Of a stretch of DNA of 30,422 nucleotides, positions 5,908-14,440 are shown piece by piece. Each line of letters begins with the position of its first letter. Position 1 is the stretch's first letter. Under the pieces are notes generated by a model. It made no database searches and was not told where the DNA came from. It saw only the letters and a list, made by a program, of their open reading frames with translations. Position numbers and translations under genes: made by a program. Origin of the DNA: UBA7937 sp034419095 (lineage in GTDB: Bacteria > Chloroflexota > Anaerolineae > UBA7937); contig DAOULQ010000100.1 of the NCBI GenBank assembly GCA_034419095.1, positions 1 to 30,422 of the forward strand. Direction: 5' to 3'.

Positions 5908-6872
5908 ACTTTCTCCAGAACCTCCTCCAAGTATTCATCAGGCACCCGCCGAGCAGATTGCACCACTCCCCGCTTTTTCACCACTCGGGGCCAGGTGAAA
6001 AGCCCCACTATCTGCCCTCGGAGCCTGGCTCTGGCCGCCTCCCCTCGCCAGGCCTTCAGGGCTTCCCAGGCGATACGAAGTTGCGCCCTTAGGACGCGGG
6101 ACCAATGCCTAACCAGGAGCGAGGTGGGGTAATCCTTGGCCACAAGGTAAAGGAAATTGCGCCCCACATAATAACTAGCCAGGGCTCCCCCTCCCGTAGC
6201 GCTGAGACGATGATAAGCCACGGCCTTGGGTACGTAGATGCACCGATAGCCAGCCAACTGCGCGCGCCAAGCCAGATCCACATCCTCACAGTAACTGACG
6301 AAATCCTCGTCTAAGACCTGGAGGCCTTCATCGGTCGGCAAGGCGATCTCCTCCAGCATAGAGCGACGGAAGAGAGATGCCGCCCCCCCAGGCCCAAAAA
6401 CCCACTCCTCTTCATCGAACTGCCCTTCGTCCTTCTGCCAAACCCCGCGGTTGCCCGGCATCCCATCGAGGCCATAGAAGTCCCCTGCCGCATTGATCAC
6501 CTCCCGCCTGTGGAAAAGCAATAGTTTAGGTGTGGCCATACCAGCCTCGGGGTGTCGCTCTAAAGCGCCTACCAACTCCTCCAGCCATCGCCGGTCCGCT
6601 TCCACGTCGTTATTGAAGAGGGCCACCAACTCCCCTCTCGTGGCCCGGATGCCGATGTTGACCGCTTTGGCGAAACCGAGGTTGGCTTCTAAAGCTATCA
6701 CCTGCACCCAAGGGTAATCCCTCTCCAAGATGGCCAATGAGTCATCTGTGGAGCCGTTATCCACCAAGACCACCTCGAAGTGGGGGGGACTCTGCCCTAG
6801 AAGCGAGTCTAGGCAGGTAGGGAGATACTCCGCTTTGTTCCAATGGGGGATGATGATACTAACTGAGGCCAT
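5904..6872 (-). CDS. GT2 family glycosyltransferase, rhamnosyltransferase-like
   Basis: A 322-residue GT2 enzyme of the WbbL/rhamnosyltransferase-like group. SVSIIIPHWN opens the protein, VLVDNGSTDDS is the nucleotide-binding motif, ALFNNDVEAD carries the metal-binding acidic residues, FGPGGAASLFRR and YCEDVDLAWR are the typical acceptor/catalytic segments, and AYHRLSATGG follows. The C-terminal 80 residues are basic and amphipathic, fitting peripheral membrane contact. Start: ATG 6872 has AGGAG seven bases upstream, better than an in-frame start at 6896. It overlaps the end of the rmlD-like gene by 14 bases and its stop overlaps the DUF362 start, so the three genes form one operon. With an RmlD-like reductase upstream, dTDP-rhamnose or another deoxysugar is a plausible donor, but this is inference. 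Confidence 0.9.
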   Translation of the reverse strand: MASVSIIIPHWNKAEYLPTCLDSLLGQSPPHFEVVLVDNGSTDDSLAILERDYPWVQVIALEANLGFAKAVNIGIRATRGELVALFNNDVEADRRWLEELVGALERHPEAGMATPKLLLFHRREVINAAGDFYGLDGMPGNRGVWQKDEGQFDEEEWVFGPGGAASLFRRSMLEEIALPTDEGLQVLDEDFVSYCEDVDLAWRAQLAGYRCIYVPKAVAYHRLSATGGGALASYYVGRNFLYLVAKDYPTSLLVRHWSRVLRAQLRIAWEALKAWRGEAARARLRGQIVGLFTWPRVVKKRGVVQSARRVPDEYLEEVLEKV

Positions 6873-7698
6873 CGCTCCGCTCCTGGAAATAGGCAACCAG
6901 GGCCTCTTGCCAAGGCCGCAAGCGGATCCCCAACCTAGCAGCCCGCACGTTGGCTAACACCGCGTGAGGTGGCGGCTTAGCCGGTCGGGGGTAACTTTCC
7001 ACTGGATACAACGGGAACTCACCCTTTCCCCCCAGATCCAATATCTTTCTTGCGAACTCATACCGGGAGCAACTCCCCTCATTGGCCAGATGATAGATGC
7101 CATATTGGGGATGTCGAATCAAGCGAGATATGCCCTCCGCCAGGTCACGGGTGTAGGTAGGAGATCCCACCTCTGTAACCACATAGTGAAGTTCGGAGTG
7201 CTCCTCAGCCAGTTGCAGCACCTTCTCCACGAAGTTCTTGACCCCGGGGCCATATAACCAAGCGGTGCGCACGATATAGTACTCTTTTAGGAGCCTTTGG
7301 GCGTGCCTCTCCCCCTCCAGTTTGGAGGCCCCATAGACACTGATGGGGTTGGGCTCATCGCTCTCCAGGTACGGTTCATCTTTCGTACCATCGAAGACGT
7401 AATCGGTGCTTATACAAACCATAGTGGCCTTGCAGCGCTGGCAAGCCAGGGCCACGTTCCTCGTCCCCTGACCGTTTACTGAGAAGGCACTATCTGGATC
7501 CCTCTCGCAGCCATCCACATCGGTCATAGCCGCGGCATGGATGACCAGATCGGGAGCCCATCGGACAAGGAAGGAGATCGTCTCCTCGCTGGTGATGTCC
7601 CACTGGGGCAGATCCAAGAGGAGCATCTCCTGATCGGCGAAAACTTGGCGTAGGCTTCTACCTAACTGCCCCTCGGCTCCAGTGATGGCTAGGCGCAT
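6859..7698 (-). CDS. rfbD: dTDP-4-dehydrorhamnose reductase (RmlD-like)
   Basis: A short-chain dehydrogenase-type nucleotide-sugar reductase of 279 residues. The NAD(P)-binding GAEGQLG lies at residues 7-13, VIHAAAMTDVDGCE follows, then STDYVFDG (97-104) and the catalytic YGASK (Tyr122, Lys126); TAWLYGPG and GIYHLANEG are further RmlD family segments. It would reduce dTDP-4-dehydro-L-rhamnose to dTDP-L-rhamnose, the last donor step. RmlA, RmlB and RmlC are not in the window, so substrate identity rests on family similarity alone. Start ATG 7698 has GGAGGGA just upstream (7701-7707). It is the first gene of the operon with the GT2 and DUF362 genes and has its own extended -10 promoter, divergent from the ClC gene. 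Confidence 0.88.
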   Translation of the reverse strand: MRLAITGAEGQLGRSLRQVFADQEMLLLDLPQWDITSEETISFLVRWAPDLVIHAAAMTDVDGCERDPDSAFSVNGQGTRNVALACQRCKATMVCISTDYVFDGTKDEPYLESDEPNPISVYGASKLEGERHAQRLLKEYYIVRTAWLYGPGVKNFVEKVLQLAEEHSELHYVVTEVGSPTYTRDLAEGISRLIRHPQYGIYHLANEGSCSRYEFARKILDLGGKGEFPLYPVESYPRPAKPPPHAVLANVRAARLGIRLRPWQEALVAYFQERSDGLS

Positions 7699-7712
7699 CT
7701 TCCCTCCAGGCA

Positions 7713-7721
7713 ATTATACCA
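7713..7721 (-). promoter_or_regulatory. extended -10 promoter of rmlD-like operon
   Basis: The minus strand reads TGGTATAAT (7713-7721), a perfect -10 with the TG extension. No good -35 is visible at 16-18 bp. The start would be near 7706, so the leader is little more than the ribosome-binding site. Confidence 0.55.
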
Positions 7722-7748
7722 ACCTCAGGGCATAAATGGTAGCCAGAC

Positions 7749-7776
7749 TTGCGCTTCCTGGTGATAGTGGTAAAAT
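7749..7776 (+). promoter_or_regulatory. candidate promoter of ClC gene
   Basis: TTGCGC (7749-7754) and TAAAAT (7771-7776) are 16 bp apart. The predicted start near 7783 would place an in-frame ATG at 7736 outside the transcript, which supports translation from ATG 7817. Confidence 0.45.
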
Positions 7777-7816
7777 CTCTTCTCAGTCTCTCTATGAACG
7801 GTTCAGAAGAGCACCG

Positions 7817-9871
7817 ATGAAGGAATCCCAGAACGGAACGTTTACCTCCCAATTCCGGAGCGAGCGTCTCACCAGCCGCCTGGTCCGCCAATTTGACCGC
7901 TGGCAACTGACAGAGACCACGGTTCTCATGGGCACGGCCCTCATAGTGGGAATAGGAAGTGGCTTTGGAGCCATCCTCTTCCGCTGGATGATCGCTTTCT
8001 TCCAACATCTCGCCTTCGAGGGAGGCAAACAACTTCTCGGTTTCCTGGGGCGTTATTATCTGATCCTAATCCCTGCCCTAGGAGGTCTAATTGCAGGCCC
8101 CCTAATCTATTTCTTCGCCCGTGAGGCTAAAGGACATGGCGTCCCTGAAGTAATGGAAGCCGTGGCCTTAAGAGGGGGGCGGATTCGCCCCATCGTGGCG
8201 GTCATCAAGTCTTTAGCCTCCTCCATCTGCATCGGGACTGGGGGTTCCGTGGGAAGGGAAGGACCCATCGTCCAGATCGGCTCCGCCTTGGGCTCCACTT
8301 TGGGGCAGTTCCTCCACCTCTCCGACGAGCGGGTGAGCAACCTGGTGGCCTGTGGAGCCGCGGGAGGGATCGCTGCCACCTTTAACGCCCCTATCGCCGG
8401 AGCCCTCTTCGCCTCAGAGGTGATATTGGGGGAATTCACCGCTACCAACTTCAGCAGCGTGGTCATCTCCTCGGTCACCGCCAACGTCATCAGCCGCATT
8501 TTCCTGGGAAACTCCCCGGCCTTCAAAGTCTCCCCCTACTCTATGGTCAGCCCTTGGGAATTGGGATTCTATGCCATCTTAGGCGTCCTCGCTTCTTTCG
8601 TGGCCGTCCTCTTCGTCATCACCTTGTATAAAACCGAAGGTATCTTCGACGCTTGGCAGTTCCCCGAATATCTCAAACCCGCTGCCGGGGGGCTTTTAAT
8701 AGGTCTCCTTGGGCTTTATTTCCCCCAGATATTTGGCGTGGGCTACGAGGCTATCGAAAACGCTCTACTAGATCAGATCACTGTCCTCATACTGACAGCC
8801 CTCGTTTTCTTGAAGATCCTAGCCACCTCTTTCACTCTCGGTTCTGGTGGATCGGGAGGGGTATTCGCCCCCTCTCTCTTCATCGGCTCCATGCTGGGAG
8901 GCGTCTTTGGAAAAGTAGTCCATAGTTGGTTTCCCTCCACCACCGCTCCGCCCGGCGCTTACGCTTTAGTGGGAATGGCCGCCGTTTTCGCTGGCGCGGC
9001 CCGCGCCCCTATCACCTCCATCCTCATTCTCTTCGAGATGACCGGCGACTACCGCATCATCCTCCCCTTGATGATGGCTACTGTTATCAGCACCGTCCTA
9101 GCGGAACGGCTCCACGAGGAATCTATATATACTCTGAAACTAGTCAGGAGAGGCATCCGACTGCAACGGGGGCGGGATATTGACGTTATGCAGGGGGTCC
9201 TAGTTGAGGAGGCTATGACCCCTAACCCAGATACCATCCCTTGGGATATGACCTTAGATGAGTTGGGGAACGAGTTCCAACGCACCCACCACCACGGCTT
9301 TCCGGTCCTCGATGCAGAAGGTAAATTGTATGGAGTGGTCACCATACGAGATCTGGAACGTGCCTTGCGAAGAGGTAAAGAGGCCAGCAACCTCAAAGCG
9401 GGAGATCTCGCTACCACTTCTCTCCTCACCGTCTATCCCGACGAGCCCCTTTGGGTGGCCCTCAAGAGGTTAGGGGTAAGAGATGTAGGGCGCTTGCCCG
9501 TGGTCGATCGCGGAGACCCGAAGAAACTCTTAGGGATGGTGCGACGGAACGACATCATTCGGGCCTACAATTTGGCCATCATGCGCCGCCAAGAACTCCA
9601 ATACCACATGGATCGACTCCGTCTGGGGAGGTTGACAGGCGTGGAGTTTGTGGAGGTAGAAGTGGGCTCGCATTCGCCCGCGGCAAGCAAGCGGGTAAAG
9701 GACCTCCACGCACCAGAGGATTGTATTATCGTCTCCGTGCGACGGAATCGGCAGATCCTAATCCCCCATGGAAATACCCTCATCAAGGCCGGAGATAAAG
9801 TGGTGGTTCTCGCCGCCAGCGGGTCTCTTCCCCAAGTGTGGAAGGAACTGGCAGGGAAAAGAGAAGGGTGA
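7817..9871 (+). CDS. ClC-family chloride channel/transporter with CBS pair and TrkA-C-like domain
   Basis: A 684-residue membrane protein. The ClC core (about 35-440) shows GHGVPE (106-111, replacing the usual GSGIPE), GSVGREGP with the gating glutamate at 148, FNAPIAGALFASEV (190-202) and GSGGSGGVFAPS. Two CBS repeats follow (EEAMTPNPDTIP onwards, then TTSLLTVYPDEP onwards), which bind adenine nucleotides in this family. The last ~70 residues, FVEVEVGSHSPAASKRVKDL to GDKVVVLAA, resemble the TrkA-C (RCK_C) domain. The residue matching the internal proton glutamate of E. coli ClC (E203) is Val202 here, as in channel-type members, hinting at passive chloride conduction rather than H+ exchange. 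I chose ATG 7817 because a promoter lies between it and the in-frame ATG 7736; its ribosome-binding site is weak. A bidirectional terminator follows. Confidence 0.92.
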   Translation: MKESQNGTFTSQFRSERLTSRLVRQFDRWQLTETTVLMGTALIVGIGSGFGAILFRWMIAFFQHLAFEGGKQLLGFLGRYYLILIPALGGLIAGPLIYFFAREAKGHGVPEVMEAVALRGGRIRPIVAVIKSLASSICIGTGGSVGREGPIVQIGSALGSTLGQFLHLSDERVSNLVACGAAGGIAATFNAPIAGALFASEVILGEFTATNFSSVVISSVTANVISRIFLGNSPAFKVSPYSMVSPWELGFYAILGVLASFVAVLFVITLYKTEGIFDAWQFPEYLKPAAGGLLIGLLGLYFPQIFGVGYEAIENALLDQITVLILTALVFLKILATSFTLGSGGSGGVFAPSLFIGSMLGGVFGKVVHSWFPSTTAPPGAYALVGMAAVFAGAARAPITSILILFEMTGDYRIILPLMMATVISTVLAERLHEESIYTLKLVRRGIRLQRGRDIDVMQGVLVEEAMTPNPDTIPWDMTLDELGNEFQRTHHHGFPVLDAEGKLYGVVTIRDLERALRRGKEASNLKAGDLATTSLLTVYPDEPLWVALKRLGVRDVGRLPVVDRGDPKKLLGMVRRNDIIRAYNLAIMRRQELQYHMDRLRLGRLTGVEFVEVEVGSHSPAASKRVKDLHAPEDCIIVSVRRNRQILIPHGNTLIKAGDKVVVLAASGSLPQVWKELAGKREG

Positions 9872-9931
9872 TGCAGCGATGACAAGGGTTTGTCCTCTCC
9901 TGTTGTGAGACGTTTATCACCAGAGGGCTTG

Positions 9932-9978
9932 AAAAAGGCCACGCTTTCAGATGCTGAACGCACTCTAGTGGCCTTTTT
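9932..9978. terminator. bidirectional intrinsic terminator
   Basis: AAAAAGGCCAC (9932-9942) pairs with GTGGCCTTTTT (9968-9978), an 11-bp outer stem. An inner hairpin pairs TTCAG (9946-9950) with CTGAA (9954-9958). The stem's own A/T tracts supply a five-base U-run in either direction. It lies between the converging ClC and flippase-like genes. Confidence 0.85.
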
Positions 9979-10005
9979 GCTTAAGTTGGAGATAGAAGGG
10001 GGTGG

Positions 10006-11019
10006 TCAGTCTGGGGGATTGGAGGTCTCGTAGGCCTCTCGCCTCAGGCTCCTCAAGCCGAAGCCCTCCTTGCTAAAGAGGAGGTAACCCCAGACTATAG
10101 GCAAGAGACGCACCGCTCGCACGAGGATGACGAAGGCTAAAGCCTGGCCACTATCCACAGAGAGGATGGCCAAAGAACCGATGCCGAAGAACTCCAGGGT
10201 TCCCATCCCCCCAGGGGTGAGGATGAAAGCTCCCAAGGCGACAAGTACCATAGGCAAGGTATAGGCTTGGGGGGGCAAGGTGATGCGGGCCCCCAACCCC
10301 ACGAAATAGAAACTGATCACCAGAAGGGCCCACATGGGAAAGCCCAAGAGAAAAGCCACCGCGGCCTCCCCTCGCCGCTCTAGGGCCCTCAGCCCGTCAA
10401 CGAAGGAGTTAAAGAGCCTGGCCATACCTTGGGCCCAAAGGGGGGAGAAGCGGTCCAAGAAAGAGGTTAAGAGATCAACGGCTTTCCAACGGAGAAGAAG
10501 GGCCACCATGGCTAAACCGAAAGCCAAAACGAGAGTGGCCACCAAACCTACCTCTCCCACCCAAGAAGGCAAGGGTATCAGCCAGAGTAGGAGCAAGAGA
10601 GAGAAACAAAGCACCGAGACATCCATTATCTTCTCCACAACTATGGTGCCTAATATGGCGCTCTTGCTCAGATCCTCCCTTTGTCCCAAAACCAAAGCCC
10701 GTAAAAGCTCCCCGGAGTTGGCGATAAGTACCTGGTTCCCAAAGTAACCCACCAAAACCGCGGAGAAGACCGCCTCCTGGCTCGCCCTTCCAGCGGAACC
10801 CAAGAGATAACCCCAACGCACCGCTTTGAGAGCCAAAAAGAGCATCAAGAAGAGAGCGGCAGGCACCAGATAGCCGTAACTGGCCGACTTAAGGGTGGCC
10901 ACCGTGGCTCGGAGGTCTACCTTGACCAAGACCAGGAGGAGAAGGACAAAGCCCACTCCCACCCCTAATAGAACTCTTCTCTTCAACCGATACCTCTCCC
11001 ATACCTCGGGATCTCCCAC
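10006..11019 (-). CDS. flippase-like integral membrane protein (LPG_synthase_TM / UPF0104 family)
   Basis: A 337-residue polytopic protein with about eight hydrophobic segments. The segment GYFGNQVLIANSGELLRAL, followed by VVEKIMDVSVL, and the late LTPGGMGTLEFF are hallmarks of the lysylphosphatidylglycerol-synthase transmembrane (UPF0104) family, to which glycolipid flippase-like proteins belong. It has no C-terminal aminoacyl-transferase domain, so lysyl-PG synthesis is unlikely; lipid or lipid-linked sugar translocation is the usual guess. It is the last gene after two alkaline-phosphatase-superfamily genes, from which it is separated by 46 bases holding a perfect hairpin. The GTG start (11017-11019) is preceded by AAAGGG, but that site is part of the hairpin's downstream arm. 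It converges on the ClC gene at a shared terminator. Confidence 0.83.
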   Translation of the reverse strand: MGDPEVWERYRLKRRVLLGVGVGFVLLLLVLVKVDLRATVATLKSASYGYLVPAALFLMLFLALKAVRWGYLLGSAGRASQEAVFSAVLVGYFGNQVLIANSGELLRALVLGQREDLSKSAILGTIVVEKIMDVSVLCFSLLLLLWLIPLPSWVGEVGLVATLVLAFGLAMVALLLRWKAVDLLTSFLDRFSPLWAQGMARLFNSFVDGLRALERRGEAAVAFLLGFPMWALLVISFYFVGLGARITLPPQAYTLPMVLVALGAFILTPGGMGTLEFFGIGSLAILSVDSGQALAFVILVRAVRLLPIVWGYLLFSKEGFGLRSLRREAYETSNPPD

Positions 11020-11053
11020 GGGATCCCTTTGGGACCTGCGGGACAGGGATCCC
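11020..11053 (-). promoter_or_regulatory. intercistronic hairpin overlapping ribosome-binding site
   Basis: GGGATCCCT (11020-11028) and AGGGATCCC (11045-11053) form a perfect 9-bp stem with a 16-base loop. In the minus-strand mRNA the downstream arm contains the only ribosome-binding-site candidate (AAAGGG) and ends directly at the GTG start of the flippase-like gene, so the stem could lower its translation. Confidence 0.5.
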
Positions 11054-11065
11054 TGACGGACAACC

Positions 11066-12724
11066 CTAGGCTACGTAGCCAAAACCCTTCAATCGCTCCC
11101 GAACCTCTTCCTCCTCTTGGGGGGAATATACATCTGGGCCGGATTCCCGGTCGGAGCCCAGATCGCTGAAAAGAGGTGGATTCTGGGAGACGAATCCCGG
11201 ATCGAGCGCCTCGGTGAGCACCTGGCCGTCCATATCGAGGGGGATGGGAACCCCCATAAGATAGAGGATGGTGGGTGCTAGGTCGATGATACGGGCCCCC
11301 TCTATAGTCTCACCCCGCTTGACCTTCTCCCCCCAGAGGATGACCACCCCTTGGGGACGATGATGGCCGGAGAGGCCGAAGATGGGCTCCACCAAACGGT
11401 GGGAGCCGAAGTCGGCATGGCCAAAAGCCATGTACTCATACCGCCGCGGTACGAGGATGATGTCCGGCATACTCTCCAGATAAGGGCCGGAATATAGTTC
11501 CTCACGACGGTAGGCGCGTTCCACGACCGGCTCCCCGCTATGGGGATCGCGGATCTCCAACGCTTTTTCGATGATCTCCTCTCTCAGCCTCTCGTATTCC
11601 TCCAGCTGGACGATGCCCTGGGAGCGGCGGCCGGCCAGATTTATATATATCTGTCCAAAACTCCCCACGGCGAAAGCCTTGGTCTGGGACCAATCCACAT
11701 CGGAGAAGGAGAGAAATAGCCGTTTTATCAACCCCCCTCCCCCCTGAAAGCGAAACCGACGGCGAAGGAACCCTAGGCGCAAAGCCTTGGCTATCCGGAA
11801 GGCGTTGAGAGGGGTGAAGCCCGCTTTGAACATCAGATATTTCGCTAAGGCAAAAGGGGCTCTTTTCAACCTCAGCAGGCCCGTTTTCTGAAGCCAGGTG
11901 TTCACCAAGAAGAAGTTGTGGGTGGGGCCAAAACCGTGATCCGACATGACCACCACTGTGACATCCTCGTCCACCTGATCCAGCATCCGCCTCAGGCAGT
12001 CGTCCAACCTCTCATAGAAGCCTACGATCTGTTCCCCATAGGCTTGGGCGGCAAGGGGGTCGTATTGAGGGTGGCTTTTGTCCAAGAGCCGCCACACCTC
12101 ATGCTGCATCATGTCCGGGCTCCAAAAGACGCAAGAGAAGAGATCCCAAGACTTCCCCATCAGGTAAACCACCGCTTCGGTTCTCTTCTCTATATCGGCG
12201 ATCATATCCTCTACGAACTTATCGGTGAAAGCCGTAGAGCGGTACCTCTCGCTGGGCAAGAGTTGAAAGCCTCCCAGCCTCTCATTCAGTTCCTGCCGCA
12301 AAGAAGGAGGGTGGGTGTAATCGCTTCTAGAACTGGGGGTGAGGAAACCGGAGATCATGAAACCGTTGACCTCTTCCGGGGGATAGGTAACCGGGACACC
12401 CACCACCCCCACCTGCCCCCCGGCTTCGCTGACCAGGTTCCAGAGGGCTTTGGAACCTCGCTTCTTGGAACTGACTATGGCGACCCGGTAGCCGTTCTCT
12501 TCCGGGTGAACGAAATCCACAACCCCGTGCTTGCCGGGGTTCTTGCCGGTGGCGAAAGAGGCCCAGGCGGCGGAACTGATAGGAGGTGATGTGCTCTCCA
12601 GGCTCCCCGAGACCCCCTCATCGATGAGGCGAGCGAGGGTGGGGAGCCGCCCCTTCTCTATCCAGGGAGCCAAGAGATCGAAAGTGGCCCCGTCAAGCCC
12701 GATGACTAGAACCTTCCTCATCAT
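11066..12724 (-). CDS. alkaline phosphatase superfamily protein (type I phosphodiesterase-like), copy 2
   Basis: A 552-residue metal-dependent hydrolase of the type I phosphodiesterase/nucleotide pyrophosphatase-like branch. KVLVIGLDGATFDLL (Asp11 as metal ligand) opens the protein. PPISSAAWASFATGKNPGKHG carries the likely nucleophile Ser50. VVVMSDHGFG and THNFF are metal-ligand segments, and FGLSGHHRPQG and DLAPTILYLMG complete the fold. There is no signal peptide, so it appears cytosolic or membrane-associated, unlike periplasmic alkaline phosphatase. The substrate is unknown; phosphodiester-bearing lipids or nucleotide sugars are possible. It is a close paralog of the preceding gene and overlaps it by four bases (ATGA), so translation is coupled. 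Both proteins end with a similar RLKGxGY tail. Confidence 0.87.
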   Translation of the reverse strand: MMRKVLVIGLDGATFDLLAPWIEKGRLPTLARLIDEGVSGSLESTSPPISSAAWASFATGKNPGKHGVVDFVHPEENGYRVAIVSSKKRGSKALWNLVSEAGGQVGVVGVPVTYPPEEVNGFMISGFLTPSSRSDYTHPPSLRQELNERLGGFQLLPSERYRSTAFTDKFVEDMIADIEKRTEAVVYLMGKSWDLFSCVFWSPDMMQHEVWRLLDKSHPQYDPLAAQAYGEQIVGFYERLDDCLRRMLDQVDEDVTVVVMSDHGFGPTHNFFLVNTWLQKTGLLRLKRAPFALAKYLMFKAGFTPLNAFRIAKALRLGFLRRRFRFQGGGGLIKRLFLSFSDVDWSQTKAFAVGSFGQIYINLAGRRSQGIVQLEEYERLREEIIEKALEIRDPHSGEPVVERAYRREELYSGPYLESMPDIILVPRRYEYMAFGHADFGSHRLVEPIFGLSGHHRPQGVVILWGEKVKRGETIEGARIIDLAPTILYLMGVPIPLDMDGQVLTEALDPGFVSQNPPLFSDLGSDRESGPDVYSPQEEEEVRERLKGFGYVA

Positions 12725-14373
12725 AAGTAGCCTAAACCCTTCAGCCGCTCCTGGATCTCCTTCTCCCCCTCCTCGGTGTAGCCAGTTTCTCCTGATCCGG
12801 TGGAGGAAGCCGCCCCGCTATAGGCTAAGGGCATAGCATCTGCATACTCTTCTTGGAAAACCCCTCGCAAAGGCCTCCCATCCATATCCCGAGGTATGGG
12901 CAACCCCAGAGCGTAAAGTATGGTAGGCGCTAGATCCACGATATTCGCCCCCTCAATTCTAGCCCCCTTCCTCACCGCTTTCCCTCTCATCATAAGCATC
13001 CCGTGGTCACGGTGCATCCCGGAGTACCGGTAGACGGTATCCACCGTGATGTTAGAGCCGAAATCGGCTAGTCCGAAGAAGATATTCCTTGCGTCTTTGG
13101 GACGCAGGATGAGATCGGGGGCCCGATCTAGGTGGGGCCCATGATAGACCTCCTCCTTGCGCAAGATCTGGCCGATGAGGGGTTCCCCAGTCCGGGGATC
13201 GACAAACTCTTCAGCCAATTGAACTATCTCCTCTCGCACCGCCTCATACTCCTCCGGGAGCACCGCTCCTTCTGGCTCCCTCCCCTTCAGGTTAATATAG
13301 ATCGAGCCCAGGTGCCTCCCAAAGGAATAGGCCTTTGAACGGGACCAATCTACGTCCAAGAAGGATAGGAAGACCAACTTCATAAGGTGATCCATGGAGT
13401 AGAGACCCTTATATTCGGCATGCTTAGCCAACCCCAAGCGGTCGGCTATCTCATGTACATTTCTGAGGGTGAAGCCGGCGCGGAAGAGTCCTCTCTTGAG
13501 CAGGCGGAATGGGTCGCCCTTCAACTTCAAAAGCCCGGTGTCCAGGAGCCAGTTATTCAAGACGATAAAGTTATGGGCTGACCCCATACCATGGTCGGAG
13601 ATAATGAAGACCAACGTATCATCGCCCACCCGAGAGAGGAGCTCTCCAACGGCCCTGTCCACCCCCTGGAAGTAGCGCTTTACGGGGCCGCTCTTATCCT
13701 CACCTTCGGTCCGCCAGGGATGGGTGGGGTCCAGGTAATGCCACATCTGGTGCAGAACTCTATCGGTATCGAATAAGACGGTCATGAAGAGATCCCAAGG
13801 GTACCTCTCCATAAGATAGAGGTTGGTTCTAGTGCGAAGGTCCAACAGATCGTCGCAAGCCTTAAGGAACTCCTCTTTCCTCTCCTCGGCGAAGGTTTCG
13901 ACAGGGTAGATGCGATAGTATCCGATCTCCCTCTTCAACTCCTCATAGAGTTCCGGTGGGTAGATGAAATCTAGGGCGCTATAGGGGGTCATCCAACCGG
14001 CTATGAGGAAGCCGTTCACCTCCTCCACCGGATAAGACATGGGGACATTCACCACCCCTACCCTTCTCCCCTCCTCGCTGAGGAGCCTCCAAAGGCTTTT
14101 CCCATCGCGCCGGTTAGCGTTCACCGGGGGGAAGATGTAGGTGCCTTCGCGGCGGTAGAGGAAGTCATAGATGCCCGTCTTCCCCGGGTTCTTGCCGGTC
14201 ATGAAGGAAGACCAGGAAGGCCCTGAAGTGGGAGGCACCGTAGATCTAAGAAGCCCGGTTGCCCCTCCTTCCATCACCCCTTGAAAATTGGGAAGGAGCC
14301 CCTCCTTCGCCCACCCCTCGATGAGGCTAAGAGGAACCCCATCTAAACCGATCACTAGCACCTTTTCAATCAT
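12721..14373 (-). CDS. alkaline phosphatase superfamily protein (type I phosphodiesterase-like), copy 1
   Basis: A 550-residue paralog of the downstream gene with the same layout: KVLVIGLDGVPLSLI (Asp11), PPTSGPSWSSFMTGKNPGKTG with the likely nucleophile Ser50, FIISDHGMGSAHNF, YSGMHRDHGML and DLAPTILYALG. The metal ligands appear intact in both copies, so neither looks decayed. No signal peptide is seen. It is first in a three-gene operon (copy 1, copy 2, flippase-like protein) with a near-consensus promoter. The ATG has an AAGGAAG ribosome-binding site six bases upstream. I infer joint action on a lipid or lipid-linked glycan phosphate from the flippase neighbour; the sequence alone does not show the substrate. 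Confidence 0.87.
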   Translation of the reverse strand: MIEKVLVIGLDGVPLSLIEGWAKEGLLPNFQGVMEGGATGLLRSTVPPTSGPSWSSFMTGKNPGKTGIYDFLYRREGTYIFPPVNANRRDGKSLWRLLSEEGRRVGVVNVPMSYPVEEVNGFLIAGWMTPYSALDFIYPPELYEELKREIGYYRIYPVETFAEERKEEFLKACDDLLDLRTRTNLYLMERYPWDLFMTVLFDTDRVLHQMWHYLDPTHPWRTEGEDKSGPVKRYFQGVDRAVGELLSRVGDDTLVFIISDHGMGSAHNFIVLNNWLLDTGLLKLKGDPFRLLKRGLFRAGFTLRNVHEIADRLGLAKHAEYKGLYSMDHLMKLVFLSFLDVDWSRSKAYSFGRHLGSIYINLKGREPEGAVLPEEYEAVREEIVQLAEEFVDPRTGEPLIGQILRKEEVYHGPHLDRAPDLILRPKDARNIFFGLADFGSNITVDTVYRYSGMHRDHGMLMMRGKAVRKGARIEGANIVDLAPTILYALGLPIPRDMDGRPLRGVFQEEYADAMPLAYSGAASSTGSGETGYTEEGEKEIQERLKGLGYL

Positions 14374-14408
14374 CGACGCTTCCTTGCTCGCTGTGATAAT
14401 AATGTCTG

Positions 14409-14437
14409 ATTATACCCCACCTACCCTCGCCAGGCAA
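14409..14437 (-). promoter_or_regulatory. strong promoter of phosphatase/flippase operon
   Basis: On the minus strand TTGCCT (14432-14437) and a perfect TATAAT (14409-14414) are 17 bp apart. The predicted start is near 14402, about 29 bases before the ATG. The -35 lies at the end of the preceding glycosyltransferase gene. Confidence 0.75.
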
Positions 14438-14440
14438 CCT

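Noticed and set aside
5275..5998. Plus-strand Gly/Val/Arg-rich frames opposite the DUF362 linker
   Set aside because: The low-complexity composition is the complement of the Pro/Thr repeat; there is no ribosome-binding site or conserved motif.
11918..12589. Plus-strand open frame of 223 codons
   Set aside because: It is antisense to the second phosphodiesterase-like gene, whose own frame carries all the metal-ligand motifs.
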